Part shown: one piece after another, positions 43,683-53,579 of the stretch | Numbering within the stretch: the first letter of the stretch is position 1 | Layout of the letters: every line of letters begins with the position of its first letter | NCBI RefSeq assembly: GCF_005280735.1 | Contig: NZ_CP040077.1 | Location: 1,178,001-1,242,000, forward strand | Direction: 5' to 3' | DNA length: 64,000 nucleotides | From: Trinickia violacea | Lineage (GTDB): Bacteria > Pseudomonadota > Gammaproteobacteria > Burkholderiales > Burkholderiaceae | Position numbers and translations under genes: made by a program | Notes under the pieces: generated by a model | What the model was told of the DNA's origin: nothing | What the model saw: only the letters and a program-made list of their open reading frames with translations | Databases searched by the model: none

Positions 43683-45530
43683 TCACGCGTTTTGGCGTCC
43701 CGCTTCCTCGGATTGCGCGCCGTTCTGCGCAGGGTGGCCGGTCGCGCGAGTCATCCCCTGTTCGTGCCGCATCAGGTTCAAGCCGGTATGCACGAGCGCC
43801 ACGTGCGAGAACGCCTGCGGGAAGTTGCCGACGAGCCGCTTCGTCGCCGGATCGTATTCCTCCGATAAAAGACCGACGTCGTTGGCGAGCGCCAACAAAC
43901 GCTCGAAGAGCGCGTGTGCATCGTCGAGACGTCCTTGCAGCGCCAGGTTGTCGACCAGCCAGAAGCTGCAGGCGAGGAACGTGCCTTCGCCGGGCGGCAG
44001 GCCGTCGTCGACGTCGCCGGTGTGATAGCGCAGGACAAAACCGTCGCGCATCAGGTTCTTTTCGATCGCATCGACCGTGCCCGCGATGCGCGGATCGCTG
44101 GGCGGCAGAAAACCCAGCAACGGCATCAGCAGGGTGGATGCATCGAGGTCGTCGCTTCCATAGGCTTGCATGAACGCGTTGCGCGCCGGGTTCCATCCCT
44201 TCGCGCAAACGTCGGCGTGAATCTGCTCGCGGACTGCGCGCCAATGCTCGAGCGGCGCGGGCAGGTCGAACTTTTCCGACGAGCGGATCGCGCGATCGAA
44301 GGCCACCCACGCCATCACCTTCGAGAACGTGAAGTGCTGGCGGCCGCCGCGCACTTCCCAGATGCCTTCGTCGGGCTGCTGCCAGATCGTCTCGAGATGG
44401 TCGAGCATCGCGCATTGCACCGACCACACGGTCTCGTCCGTCTGCAAGCCGCCGACGCGCGCGAGATGCAGCGCGTTCATCACTTCGCCATACACGTCGA
44501 GCTGCAGCTGACCGACCGCGTTGTTGCCGATACGCACCGGCTTCGCGCCCTGGTAGCCGGGCAGCCAGTCGATCTCCGATTCCGGCAGCCGGCGCTCGCC
44601 GGCCAAGCCGTACATGATCTGCACTTGCGACGGCGAGCCCGCCATCACGCGGCCGAGCCAGGCCCGCCACGCGCGCGCCTCGTCGTAGTAGCCGCCGCGC
44701 ATCAGCGCGAGCAGCGTGATGGTGGCGTCGCGCAGCCAGCAATAGCGGTAGTCCCAGTTGCGCGTGCCGCCGAGGTGCTCGGGCAGCGATGTGGTCGGCG
44801 CCGCGACGATGCCGCCGGTCGGCTCGTAGGCGAGCGCCTTGAGCGTGATCAGCGAACGGCGGATCGGCTCGGCGTAGCGGCCGGTTACCACGCAGCGCGA
44901 CGACCAGTCGCGCCAATGATTTTCGGTGCGTGCGAGCGACGTATGCGGATCGCGCGCAGGCGGGATGCGCAAGTGCGAAGGCGCGTACGCGAGCGTGAAC
45001 GGCACGCGCTCTCCCGCCGACACCGTGAACTCGGAGACGGTGCGCATGTTTTGGCCGCGCAACTCGACCGGCGTGCGGAGCACGACGGTGTCCGGCCCGA
45101 CGATCGCCTTGATGCCGTTGTCGCGCGAAAGGCTCGTGACCCACGGCACCGAAAAGCCGTAGTCGAAGCGCAGCACCAGCTCCATCCGCATGCGCACGGT
45201 GCCGCGCTTGCCGACCACGATGCGCGCGAGTTCGGACCAGCCGTTGCCGGGCGGCATGAAGTCGACGACGGTCACGGCGCCCTCGGCCGTTTCGTAGTCG
45301 GTTTCGAGGACCAGCGTCTCGCCGCGATAGCGGCGCGTGATCTTCGGCACCTCGTCCGTCACGGGCGCGAGCAGCCAGCGGCCGTGCTCGGGTGCGCCCA
45401 GCAGCGCGGCAAAACAGGCGCCGGAATCGAAGCGCGGCCAGCAGAGCCAGTCGACGGAACCGTCGCGGGAGATCAACGCGGCGGTATGGCCGTCGCCGAC
45501 GAGTGCGTAGTCTTCAATGGGTGCGGGCAT
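43683..45530 (-). CDS. Glycoside hydrolase family 15 protein (trehalase/glucoamylase type)
   Basis: A 615-residue soluble protein. The N-terminal beta-sandwich opens with PIEDYALVGDGHTAALISRDGSVDWLCWPRFDS; the (alpha/alpha)6 catalytic domain contains NWDYRYCWLRDATITLLAL and PDEGIWEVRGG, the latter with the probable general acid glutamate, and EEYDPATKRLVGNFPQAFSHVAL at the end. Bacterial members hydrolyse trehalose, glucans or unknown glycosides; substrate not decidable. No signal peptide. ATG 45530 is directly before the conserved domain. Confidence 0.9.
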   Translation of the reverse strand: MPAPIEDYALVGDGHTAALISRDGSVDWLCWPRFDSGACFAALLGAPEHGRWLLAPVTDEVPKITRRYRGETLVLETDYETAEGAVTVVDFMPPGNGWSELARIVVGKRGTVRMRMELVLRFDYGFSVPWVTSLSRDNGIKAIVGPDTVVLRTPVELRGQNMRTVSEFTVSAGERVPFTLAYAPSHLRIPPARDPHTSLARTENHWRDWSSRCVVTGRYAEPIRRSLITLKALAYEPTGGIVAAPTTSLPEHLGGTRNWDYRYCWLRDATITLLALMRGGYYDEARAWRAWLGRVMAGSPSQVQIMYGLAGERRLPESEIDWLPGYQGAKPVRIGNNAVGQLQLDVYGEVMNALHLARVGGLQTDETVWSVQCAMLDHLETIWQQPDEGIWEVRGGRQHFTFSKVMAWVAFDRAIRSSEKFDLPAPLEHWRAVREQIHADVCAKGWNPARNAFMQAYGSDDLDASTLLMPLLGFLPPSDPRIAGTVDAIEKNLMRDGFVLRYHTGDVDDGLPPGEGTFLACSFWLVDNLALQGRLDDAHALFERLLALANDVGLLSEEYDPATKRLVGNFPQAFSHVALVHTGLNLMRHEQGMTRATGHPAQNGAQSEEAGRQNA

Positions 45531-45801
45531 GGGCAAGTCGCGGGTAAAAAGTGCTGAAACGTGATCAGGGCAACAGACTAATGGTAAATAATGGTCAAAG
45601 ACGGCAAGAAGACAGGAGAAACTAATCGGCAATCGGCAGATAACGGCAAAAAGAATGCATCTTTCGTTGCCATGGCCGGATCGGCGTCGCTACAATCAGG
45701 CTTCGAACTATGCAGGCCCACGTGCGGTATCCGTCGCGATGCCATACGAATGCGGCCATTGACACGCTCGTGTATTGCACCCTTTGCGAGGATAAGACGC
45801 C
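45531..45801. other. Divergent spacer, GH15 and small hypothetical gene
   Basis: Promoter region for two divergent genes; A-rich around 45580-45660. No defined promoter could be assigned with confidence and no gene was recognised. Confidence 0.35.
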
Positions 45802-46050
45802 ATGCTGAATCCGTCGAAAGTCGACTGCATCACGATTCTCTCCGCCGCCAGCGAACTTGGCGACGGCGCATTCCTGCCTCTCGAGCATCATCGTCTCGGA
45901 CTCACGCGCAACGGCCTGGAAACGGCAGCTGTGTTTCTCATCGAACGTGCATGCTTTACGGGCCACCGTCGCGAAGACGATGGCCATTATGCGGTGGGCG
46001 GTCTGTCGTTGCAGGGGCGGCTGCGTCTCGAGCAATTCGTGAACGGCTGA
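45802..46050 (+). CDS. Small hypothetical protein, 82 residues
   Basis: Begins MLNPSKVDCITILSAASELG and ends GGLSLQGRLRLEQFVNG. No signal peptide or membrane helix; composition is ordinary and soluble. GAGGATAAG stands 7 bp before the ATG, and codon use is coding-like. No family was recognised. It stands alone between divergent and convergent neighbours. Confidence 0.6.
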   Translation: MLNPSKVDCITILSAASELGDGAFLPLEHHRLGLTRNGLETAAVFLIERACFTGHRREDDGHYAVGGLSLQGRLRLEQFVNG

Positions 46051-46131
46051 CGGACCACGGATCGCGCCTGCGCGGCGTAGCGATGAGCCGAACTCGAACC
46101 GGCCGGCATTCGTGCCGCCCGGTTGCGCTCG

Positions 46132-46287
46132 TCACAGGTGATGCGGTCCGCCCGCGCCGAACAGCCCGATCACGCCGATGATGATCAGATACAGCGCGAC
46201 GATGTAGTTCAAGAGGCGCGGCATCACCAGAATCATGATGCCGGCGATCAGCGCGACGAGCGGTCCCAGGCTCAGTGTGATGTTCAT
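46132..46287 (-). CDS. DUF3096 small membrane protein
   Basis: A 51-residue protein, MNITLSLGPLVALIAGIMIL then VMPRLLNYIVALYLIIIGVI, ending FGAGGPHHL. Two closely spaced hydrophobic segments with the MPRLLNYIVA motif match the DUF3096 family of short membrane proteins, no known function. AAGGAGCC lies before the ATG on its strand. Confidence 0.85.
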   Translation of the reverse strand: MNITLSLGPLVALIAGIMILVMPRLLNYIVALYLIIIGVIGLFGAGGPHHL

Positions 46288-47222
46288 TGTTGGCTCCTTG
46301 GGTGGGTGACGTCAGGGGACGGCATCATGTTTCGCAGTCCTTGCGCAATGCGTTCCCGGCACGACGAGCCCGCCGCTTTGGCCCGCGCATCGCGGCAATA
46401 AAGGCGGCAGCAATAAAAACGGACCCGCACGACAGAGCGTTCGCGCGGGCCCGAAACTGCCGTCCCACGGGGGGCGGGGGCGGCAGGGAACGAAATCGGC
46501 GATTCGGCGATCTCTTGCTTCAAGAGAGCGGCATTGTTCGACGTCCGCGCACTCGGCCCGCCTGCTTTCAAGCAACGCCTATGCCTAGGCTGGCCGCCAT
46601 GCCGCGCACATCGAGTGCTTCGATCGATCCTCTCCGCTAACGCAGTTTCGTCACGACGCGCTGCGCTCGCGGCCGGCTATCGATCCGGCGTTGCGCGATG
46701 ACTAACTCTTGCAATCGCCGCGCACGATTTACGCGCGGAGCGTGCCCGGAGAGTCATAAGATGAAATCGGCGCTGGCCCTTATCGGCTTCGCAACGACGC
46801 TCGCAGTGTCGGGCGCGATGGCGCCAGCGTAGGGTTTTGAGGGGCATCGCCCCTAGCATCTTTTACGGCCGCCGGCACGCCAGATTGACGGATCGACTCA
46901 CCCGGCCTGGGCGGCGACGATGAATAACATAGAATCGAAAGCGCATGACCCGGTCCGTCCGGCGATATGCTCGCCTTGTCCGGCAAGGCCGAGCGGTGTG
47001 CGGCCCTAGCGTTACACGGAAAGTGTGGAGTGCGCAATTTCTGCGGGGGCGGTAGTGCTCTCTTACAACACATGATTGGCGAAAGCGGTATAGACTCCCA
47101 CACCGCAACGCCTGAAGAAGCGCAGTTGCATCGAGTACCAGTAGTCACAGTTCGTCCAGCGGTCCCCTTCCTGTGCGACTTCCATAGGGATCGTCGCCAA
47201 CTATGAAAAAAGGAGAATGTGA
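46288..47222. other. Gene-poor 935-bp region
   Basis: No intact gene was recognised. GC-rich inverted segments occur near 46420-46485. At 46761-46832 a 23-codon frame, MKSALALIGFATTLAVSGAM then APA and a stop, is a signal-peptide start without a mature protein, suggesting a truncated gene. A short inverted repeat ACAC/GTGT (about 47014-47027) and TATAGACT near 47088 may belong to the BON gene promoter. Confidence 0.5.
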
Positions 47223-47585
47223 ATGAAGGCTATTCAGGCAATCAAGCTGGCTAGCGGCGCGCTGATCATCGCGGCATCCGTGAGCGCCTTTGCGCAAGCA
47301 AGCGGTACGGACATGGCCTCGGCTCCCGCAGCAGGCATGTCGAAGCATCATCTCAAGATGTCGCCGGCTGAACGCGCATTGAGCAAGAAGGTGCGCGCGG
47401 CCCTTGCCAAGGCGAAGGGCGTGTCGGCTGCGAACATCATTGTGCGTGCCCAAAACGATGCCGTGATCCTGGAAGGCTCGGTGCCGGATCAGGGACAATC
47501 CGACAAGGCCACCACTGTCGCGCAAGGCGTCGCCGGTGTGGGCTCGGTCAAGAACGACCTGACCGTGAAGGAAGAGGGCCAGTAA
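47223..47585 (+). CDS. Periplasmic BON-domain protein
   Basis: A 120-residue protein with a signal peptide (cleavage after about ASVSAFAQA) and one BON domain: LSKKVRAALAKAKGVSAANI, AVILEGSVPDQGQSDKATTVAQGV, GVGSVKNDLTVKE. BON proteins such as OsmY are envelope stress proteins that bind phospholipid or other surfaces. AAAAGGAGA precedes the ATG. A terminator follows directly. Confidence 0.9.
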   Translation: MKAIQAIKLASGALIIAASVSAFAQASGTDMASAPAAGMSKHHLKMSPAERALSKKVRAALAKAKGVSAANIIVRAQNDAVILEGSVPDQGQSDKATTVAQGVAGVGSVKNDLTVKEEGQ

Positions 47586-47602
47586 TTCCGGTCCGCGGCG
47601 AG

Positions 47603-47635
47603 GCCCCCTCCGTTTGCGAGGGGGCTTTGCTTTTT
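47603..47635 (+). terminator. Rho-independent terminator after the BON gene
   Basis: GCCCCCTC, loop CGTTTGC, GAGGGGGC, then TTTGCTTTTT. Confidence 0.88.
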
Positions 47636-47699
47636 CTGCTTCTGCTTCTGCCATTGATCGGCATCTGCTTCACTTCCCCCCGCTCGTTTCCATTCCCGA

Positions 47700-50600
47700 C
47701 TATTCCGCCGGCCCTGGCGCCAGCACTTCGCGGCTGCCGTTGATGCCCATCGACGACACCAGCCCCGCCGCCTCCATCTGCTCGACGAGCCGCGCCGCGC
47801 GGTTGTAGCCGATGCGCAACTGACGCTGCACCGACGAGATCGACGCGCGCCGCGTGCGCACGACGAACGCCACGGCTTCGTCATAGAGCGGATCGGCTTC
47901 CGGGTCGGGCGCATCGCCGAACAGATCCTGCGCAGCGCCTTCGCTTGCCGGCCCCTCGAGAATGCCTTCCTCGTACTGCGGCTCGCCGAATTGCTTCAGA
48001 TGGTCGACGATCCGATGCACTTCCTCGTCCGCGACGAACGCGCCGTGCACGCGCTGCGGGTAGCCGGTGCCGGGCGGCAGGAACAGCATGTCACCCTGGC
48101 CGAGGAGCGACTCGGCGCCCATCTGATCGAGGATGGTGCGCGAATCGATCTTTGACGACACCTGGAACGCGACGCGGGTCGGAATGTTCGCCTTGATGAG
48201 ACCGGTGATCACGTCCACCGAGGGACGCTGCGTCGCCAGAATCAGATGGATGCCGGCCGCGCGCGCTTTCTGCGCGAGCCGCGCGATCAATTCTTCGATC
48301 TTCTTGCCGGCGACCATCATCAGATCGGCGAGCTCGTCGATCACGACCACGATGAGCGGCAGCGTCGACAGCGGCTCGGGCGCCTCGGGCGTGAGCGAGA
48401 ACGGATTGGTCAGCTTTTTTTCGGCGCGCTCGGCGTCACGCACCTTCTGGTTGAAGCTCGCCAGATTGCGCACGCCGACCGCCGACATCAGCTTGTAGCG
48501 CTTCTCCATTTCGCCGACGCACCAGTTGAGCGCGTTGGCCGCGAGTTTCATGTCCGTGACGACCGGCGCAAGCAGATGCGGGATGCCCTCGTACACGGAA
48601 AGCTCGAGCATCTTCGGATCGATCATGATGAGGCGCACGTCCTCGGGCGTCGCCTTGTAGAGCAGCGACACGATCATCGCGTTGATCGCCACCGACTTGC
48701 CCGAACCGGTCGTGCCGGCCACGAGCATGTGCGGCGCTTTCGCGAGATCGGTGACGATCGGATGGCCGATGATGTCCTTGCCCATCGCGAGCGTGAGCTG
48801 TGACGCCGAGTTCTGGTAGGCACTCGATTCGAGGATCTCCGAGAGGCGGATCGTCTGCCGCTTCGCGTTCGGCAATTCGAGGCCCATGCAGGTCTTGCCG
48901 GGGATCGTCTCGACCACGCGGATCGACGTGAGGCCGAGCCCGCGCGAGAGGTCCTTCATCAAGCCGACGATCTGGCTGCCGCGCACGCCGAGAGCGGGCT
49001 CGACTTCGAAGCGCGTGATGACAGGGCCGGCGGACGCGCCGACCACCGTCACCGGCACTTTGAATTCCTGCAGGCGCTGTTCGATCAACTGACCGGTTTC
49101 GGCGAGACGCTCTTCGGGGATCGTCTCGATGTCGCCGGAAGCGCGCTCGAGCAAATCGAGCGAGGGCAGCTCGACCGACGATGCCTTCGGCGCGTGGAAT
49201 TCGAACTCGGTCGGCGCATGGCCGCGCAGGGCAGGGCGCGGGGCGGAGGGTTCGGATGTGTCTGCGGCGGCAGGTGCGGCGTTTTCGGCTTGCGCTGCCG
49301 GGACCGCAGCGGGTTCGGGCTGCGTTGCGCCGGGGAAGCGGACGACGTTTGATGGCGCGGCGTCGTTGGCGGCCGGCTCGGGGTGCGCGCCGGACTGCAA
49401 TGCGCTCGCGGGTTGCGATGTGTTCTCCTGCGCCTTCTCGCTAAGGTTGCCGGAGGGTGGCGCCGGTTCTTCCGGTGTCGCTACTGACGATGCCGACGGT
49501 TGCATTGCGCCCGTCGCCGCTGTCGGTGCGGCTGGTGCGGTCGCCGGCGCATTGCCGGGGCGCAGCAACGCATCGAACGTGATCGACGCAGCCCAGCGCG
49601 GCGCAGGCGCCGCGACAGGGACGGCCACGGGCGGCACCGGTGCCGCCGCGGGCGGATTCGGCGCTTGATGAGACGGTGCGGCAGGCAGCGCCGGTTCGTC
49701 GGCTGCAGCCCAGGGCGCAAGCGGCTGGGGCGGTTGGGGCGTTTGCGGCGCTTCCACATCGGCTTCAACGTGGGCGGCAAGCTCAGGCGCGACGGTGGCG
49801 GCTGCCTGATTCTCCACGGCGGGTTCATCGGCAACGGCATGCGCATGGGCTATCGGAGCCGATTCGCCAAGCGTTGCCGGTGTCGCATCGTCTGATGGAG
49901 AACTCGCCGCTGTGCTGCCGCGGCGGGCGAGGCTCGCGCCTGCAAGCGTCGTCCAGCGCGCGGCGTTTTCCTCGATTGCGCGCAGCGTCTCCTGCACGCT
50001 CGCGGACGGCACCGGCGGCGCCGCTTTCGGATAGTCGGGCTGGTGAGGCGTCGTGACCGGATAGCGGCGAGTCACAGGGCGCGGTGCTGCCGGCGCAGGG
50101 CGAGACCCGACGGGCGGTCGCGGCGGCGCGGTTCGCCGCGTTGCCTCCGCGGCTTTCGATGCGGTCGACCCGAGCGCAACGGGGCGCGAATTCGATGCGT
50201 TCATCGGCGTGCGCGGCACGCCGTTCGCCATCGCGCCGAATCCGGTGGTCGTATCGCCTGGCGCTGCGCTCGTGCCGGCGGCCGAGCCGCGCCTGCCGAT
50301 CAGCGCATCTGCGTCCAGTACGCCGGCGCCCGGCATATCAGGGCCCAGCGCGCCCGCATTCGCGGATGCCGCCTGATCGCGCAGCCAGCCTGCAGGTGCT
50401 ACGGGTTCCGCCGGCGCACCGTGGCGCGCGCCGCTGCTGCCGCCACGCGAAACCGCCGGCGGACGCCAGACGGTCGGCCGCGCGTATCGGCCAGTTTGCT
50501 TGGGCGCCATCGGATTCGCGCTCGCGCCGGACACAGCAGATGCCGCCGCCGCGCTGGACGCAACCGACGCGGCAGAGGCGCTCGCCGCTTCGGCAACGCG

Positions 50601-51005
50601 CCGGGCGCGCGGCTCGTCGTCGCGTTTTTTCCCGTCGAGCGGCAAGCCGAGCCCGAACGCGACGTTGGCCCAGCGCAGCACGCTAGTCCAGCGAAAGCCG
50701 ATGAGCCACGGCACGCTCACGAACATCAGCGAGAGCATCGCGAGCGGCGTGCCGATCCGGCCGAACAGATGCCCAAAGCCGGAGGCGAGCGCGTGGCCGA
50801 GCCCGTCGGCGCCGCTCGAAGCGAAGCTCGCCTCGAGCGTGCAGCTTGCGAGCAGCACGCCCGCGAAGCCGAGCCACAGACGGATCGTGCCGGGACCGCG
50901 CAGCCCGCTGCCGCCCGGCAGCGCGGACTTCGCAAGGCGCCAGAAAAGAGGAAGGAACCAGACGGCGGAAACGCCGAACCAGCCGAGGACTACCGTATGC
51001 AGCAT
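47700..51005 (-). CDS. ftsK: FtsK/SpoIIIE DNA translocase with very long linker
   Basis: A 1,101-residue membrane-anchored ATPase that moves DNA during chromosome segregation. Three hydrophobic helices are visible in the first 110 residues (classical FtsK has four). Then about 500 residues of Ala/Pro-rich linker. The motor starts near residue 620: alpha/beta parts, Walker A GTTGSGKSVAINAM, Walker B LIVVVIDELADLMM, and the C-terminal gamma winged helix (RRASISSVQRQLRIGYNRAARLVEQM) that reads KOPS sites. The protein resembles the second FtsK paralogue of Burkholderia-type genomes rather than the one beside lolA. No ribosome-binding site is evident before ATG 51005. Confidence 0.93.
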   Translation of the reverse strand: MLHTVVLGWFGVSAVWFLPLFWRLAKSALPGGSGLRGPGTIRLWLGFAGVLLASCTLEASFASSGADGLGHALASGFGHLFGRIGTPLAMLSLMFVSVPWLIGFRWTSVLRWANVAFGLGLPLDGKKRDDEPRARRVAEAASASAASVASSAAAASAVSGASANPMAPKQTGRYARPTVWRPPAVSRGGSSGARHGAPAEPVAPAGWLRDQAASANAGALGPDMPGAGVLDADALIGRRGSAAGTSAAPGDTTTGFGAMANGVPRTPMNASNSRPVALGSTASKAAEATRRTAPPRPPVGSRPAPAAPRPVTRRYPVTTPHQPDYPKAAPPVPSASVQETLRAIEENAARWTTLAGASLARRGSTAASSPSDDATPATLGESAPIAHAHAVADEPAVENQAAATVAPELAAHVEADVEAPQTPQPPQPLAPWAAADEPALPAAPSHQAPNPPAAAPVPPVAVPVAAPAPRWAASITFDALLRPGNAPATAPAAPTAATGAMQPSASSVATPEEPAPPSGNLSEKAQENTSQPASALQSGAHPEPAANDAAPSNVVRFPGATQPEPAAVPAAQAENAAPAAADTSEPSAPRPALRGHAPTEFEFHAPKASSVELPSLDLLERASGDIETIPEERLAETGQLIEQRLQEFKVPVTVVGASAGPVITRFEVEPALGVRGSQIVGLMKDLSRGLGLTSIRVVETIPGKTCMGLELPNAKRQTIRLSEILESSAYQNSASQLTLAMGKDIIGHPIVTDLAKAPHMLVAGTTGSGKSVAINAMIVSLLYKATPEDVRLIMIDPKMLELSVYEGIPHLLAPVVTDMKLAANALNWCVGEMEKRYKLMSAVGVRNLASFNQKVRDAERAEKKLTNPFSLTPEAPEPLSTLPLIVVVIDELADLMMVAGKKIEELIARLAQKARAAGIHLILATQRPSVDVITGLIKANIPTRVAFQVSSKIDSRTILDQMGAESLLGQGDMLFLPPGTGYPQRVHGAFVADEEVHRIVDHLKQFGEPQYEEGILEGPASEGAAQDLFGDAPDPEADPLYDEAVAFVVRTRRASISSVQRQLRIGYNRAARLVEQMEAAGLVSSMGINGSREVLAPGPAE

Positions 51006-51222
51006 GCTAGAGCCAGAGACTGACGATGGACGGACACGCGCTTTTCGCGCAACCCGCCGAGTTTAACCGGTGAAGCGAGGCGCTTCTACGACAGCGGCGG
51101 GCACGCCGGGTGCCCAAAAGAGGCGAGCAAGGGGCTTCGCCGCCGCGCCCGGCAAACCGCCGCGCGCGTTCGATGCGCGCCGGCGTCGCGACGGAACATG
51201 GCATGAGCGCTGCGCGCTGCGA
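51006..51222. other. Spacer between ftsK and META gene
   Basis: Same-strand spacer of 217 bp; no gene, promoter or terminator was recognised. Confidence 0.3.
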
Positions 51223-51783
51223 TCATTGGCCGCGAGGATGCGAAAAAATCAGCGTCTCACCGTTTTCGAACACGATCTGCAATTGCTGAGGCGGCTTCAT
51301 TTGCACGCCCGCTTTCGCGACGTGCGCGAGCCCGTCGAGATACGCGCCTTCCAGATCCCCCGCCGGAGATTGACACGCCTTGCGCGTGCTGGCGAGCGGG
51401 CCGAACGACAAGCTGCCGTTCTTGAGCGTGTAGCTGCCCATATAGCGGTTGCAGCCCGAGAAGCCGCTCACGCGGCGCTGGCCGCCGGCGGTCGAGAAGT
51501 CGAGCGTGAGCGCGTCGCCGCTCGCGCCGTTTGTGCCGTTCCCGGCTTGCGGAAGCGCGCGCGTGCTGCCGTCGGCGTTTTTCCACTCCGCCAATTCCCA
51601 GCTCGTGTCGTCGAGCAATTGCGTTGCCGCGGGATTGAACGGGTCGCTTGGCGGCGCGGACGAATCGAGGTGCTTCGGCATCGCGCAGGCGGCGGCGAGC
51701 GTGGCTAAGGTCAACGCGCTCAATGAGATCCTTGCGCGCGCAAAAACGGTGGCGCGTCGCGGCGCGGTTGACTGATTCGGCAT
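51223..51783 (-). CDS. META-domain lipoprotein
   Basis: A 186-residue protein with a signal sequence ending LATLAAAC (probable lipid cysteine at about residue 33), followed by a META/HslJ-like domain: LLDDTSWELAEW, LTLDFSTAGGQRRVSGFSGC, NRYMGSYTL and FGPLASTRKAC. META proteins are envelope proteins, HslJ being heat-inducible and linked to novobiocin tolerance. ATG 51783 was preferred over an upstream frame start because the signal peptide begins there. Divergent from purT. Confidence 0.88.
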   Translation of the reverse strand: MPNQSTAPRRATVFARARISLSALTLATLAAACAMPKHLDSSAPPSDPFNPAATQLLDDTSWELAEWKNADGSTRALPQAGNGTNGASGDALTLDFSTAGGQRRVSGFSGCNRYMGSYTLKNGSLSFGPLASTRKACQSPAGDLEGAYLDGLAHVAKAGVQMKPPQQLQIVFENGETLIFSHPRGQ

Positions 51784-51946
51784 GGCCTCGTTCCTCTTCA
51801 AGCTGGCGAAGGCGTAAGGGTAACGCACTCCGCGGCCTCTGCGTCGCGAGTCTGGGGTCTGCCGTTCGGGAGATGTGTCGTGCCGATGCGTAGTGTTAAC
51901 ATCGCGGCTCCATCGCTTCATCTCTTTCGATATTTCGGGAATTCTC

Positions 51947-53161
51947 ATGCAGATCGGTCAACGCTTCGGCACGCCGCTGTCGAAATCGGCCACCCGCGTC
52001 ATGCTGCTCGGCGCCGGCGAACTGGGCAAGGAAGTCATCATCGCGTTGCAGCGGCTTGGCGTCGAAGTGATCGCCGTCGACCGCTATCCGAACGCGCCCG
52101 GCCATCAGGTCGCGCATCGCGCGCACGTCATCGACATGACGGACCGCAACGCGCTCATCGATCTCGTCAAAGCGGAGAAGCCGCATTTGATCGTGCCGGA
52201 AATCGAAGCAATCGCCACCGACGCGCTCGCCGAGATCGAAGCCGCCCGCCTCGCCGAAGTCATCCCGACCGCGCGCGCGACGCAGCTCACGATGAACCGT
52301 GAAGGCATCCGGCGCCTCGCCGCCGAGGAGCTCGGCCTCGCGGCGTCGCCCTATGCGTTTGCGCAATCGCTCGACGAGTTGAAGGCGGCGATCGCGAAGA
52401 TCGGCTATCCGTGCGTCGTGAAGCCGGTGATGTCTTCGTCGGGCAAGGGGCAGTCGGTGCTGAAGAGCGAAGCCGATGTCGAGACCGCGTGGCAGTACGC
52501 GATGGCGGGCGGCCGCGTGAACCACGGGCGCGTGATCGTCGAGGGCTTCATCGACTTCGACTACGAGATCACCCAGTTGACCGTGCGCGCGATCGATCCC
52601 GCAAGCGGCGACACGCAGACGTATTTCTGCGAGCCGGTCGGCCATGTGCAGGTGGCGGGCGACTACGTCGAATCGTGGCAGCCCCAGCCGATGAGCGCGC
52701 TCGCGCTCGAACGTTCGCGCGACATCGCGCACAAGGTGACGGCGGCGCTCGGCGGCCGGGGCCTGTTCGGCGTCGAGCTGTTCGTGCGCGGCGACGACGT
52801 GTGGTTCTCGGAAGTGAGCCCGCGCCCGCACGACACGGGGCTGGTCACCTTGTGCTCGCAGCGCTTTTCCGAGTTCGAGCTGCATGCGCGCGCGATTCTC
52901 GGCCTGCCGGTGGATACCTCGCTGCGCGCGCCGGGCGCGTCGGCGGTGATCTACGGCGGGCTCGAAGAAGCGGGCATTGCGTTCGAAGGCGTGCGCGACG
53001 CGCTCGCCGTGCCGTTCACCGACCTGCGTCTGTTCGGCAAGCCCGAGAGCTTCAAGAAGCGCCGCATGGGCGTCGCGCTCGCGACCGGCGGCGACACCGA
53101 TGAGGCGCGCGAACGCGCGAAGACCGTTGCGGCCAAGGTTCGGCCGGTATCGGCGGGCTGA
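51947..53161 (+). CDS. purT: Formate-dependent GAR transformylase PurT
   Basis: A 404-residue ATP-grasp enzyme producing N-formylglycinamide ribonucleotide from formate, ATP and GAR in purine synthesis. RVMLLGAGELGKEVIIALQR is the N-terminal glycine loop, CVVKPVMSSSGKGQSVL the ATP-grasp loop, and LFGVELFVRGDDVWFSEVSP with RPHDTGLVTL the metal and substrate region. Length and motifs match E. coli PurT throughout. Confidence 0.97.
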   Translation: MQIGQRFGTPLSKSATRVMLLGAGELGKEVIIALQRLGVEVIAVDRYPNAPGHQVAHRAHVIDMTDRNALIDLVKAEKPHLIVPEIEAIATDALAEIEAARLAEVIPTARATQLTMNREGIRRLAAEELGLAASPYAFAQSLDELKAAIAKIGYPCVVKPVMSSSGKGQSVLKSEADVETAWQYAMAGGRVNHGRVIVEGFIDFDYEITQLTVRAIDPASGDTQTYFCEPVGHVQVAGDYVESWQPQPMSALALERSRDIAHKVTAALGGRGLFGVELFVRGDDVWFSEVSPRPHDTGLVTLCSQRFSEFELHARAILGLPVDTSLRAPGASAVIYGGLEEAGIAFEGVRDALAVPFTDLRLFGKPESFKKRRMGVALATGGDTDEARERAKTVAAKVRPVSAG

Positions 53162-53188
53162 CGGTTCGATCGACGCAAGAGGTTGTGA

Positions 53189-53569
53189 ATGAAACCATCG
53201 ACCATCGCGCGCGGCGTCGCTGCTGCGCTCGTCGCCTGCGCCGCGGCCGGCGCGAGTTCCGCGGCTTTGGCGGCGTCGCTCACGTTCCCCGAGATTCCGG
53301 CGGTCAAGCCCAAGACGTCGACCTATACCTGCTCGGGCGGCAAGACGCTGAAAGTGTCGTACTGGAATACGGCCAACGGGCAGAGCTTTGCGCTTGTCCC
53401 GGTCAAAGGGCGCACGCTCTTGTTCGTCAATACCTTCGCGGCGTCCGGCGCGAAGTACCAGGCCGAGAACTACACCTGGTGGACCAAGGGGCCGCAGGCC
53501 AATCTCTATGACGAGATGGCGGGCGGGAACGCGCCGCCCATCCTCGCCGGCTGCGTGACGCTGCGCTGA
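53189..53569 (+). CDS. MliC-like secreted protein
   Basis: A 126-residue protein with a signal peptide (cleavage after about SSAALAA). The mature part, YTCSGGKTLKVSYWNTANGQ, LVPVKGRTLLFVNTFAASGA, KYQAENYTWWTKG and a final ILAGCV, matches the MliC family with its two conserved cysteines. MliC proteins inhibit C-type lysozyme; here there is no lipobox, so it is probably periplasmic. It lies 27 bp after purT and may be cotranscribed. Confidence 0.85.
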   Translation: MKPSTIARGVAAALVACAAAGASSAALAASLTFPEIPAVKPKTSTYTCSGGKTLKVSYWNTANGQSFALVPVKGRTLLFVNTFAASGAKYQAENYTWWTKGPQANLYDEMAGGNAPPILAGCVTLR

Positions 53570-53579
53570 AGCCGCAAGC

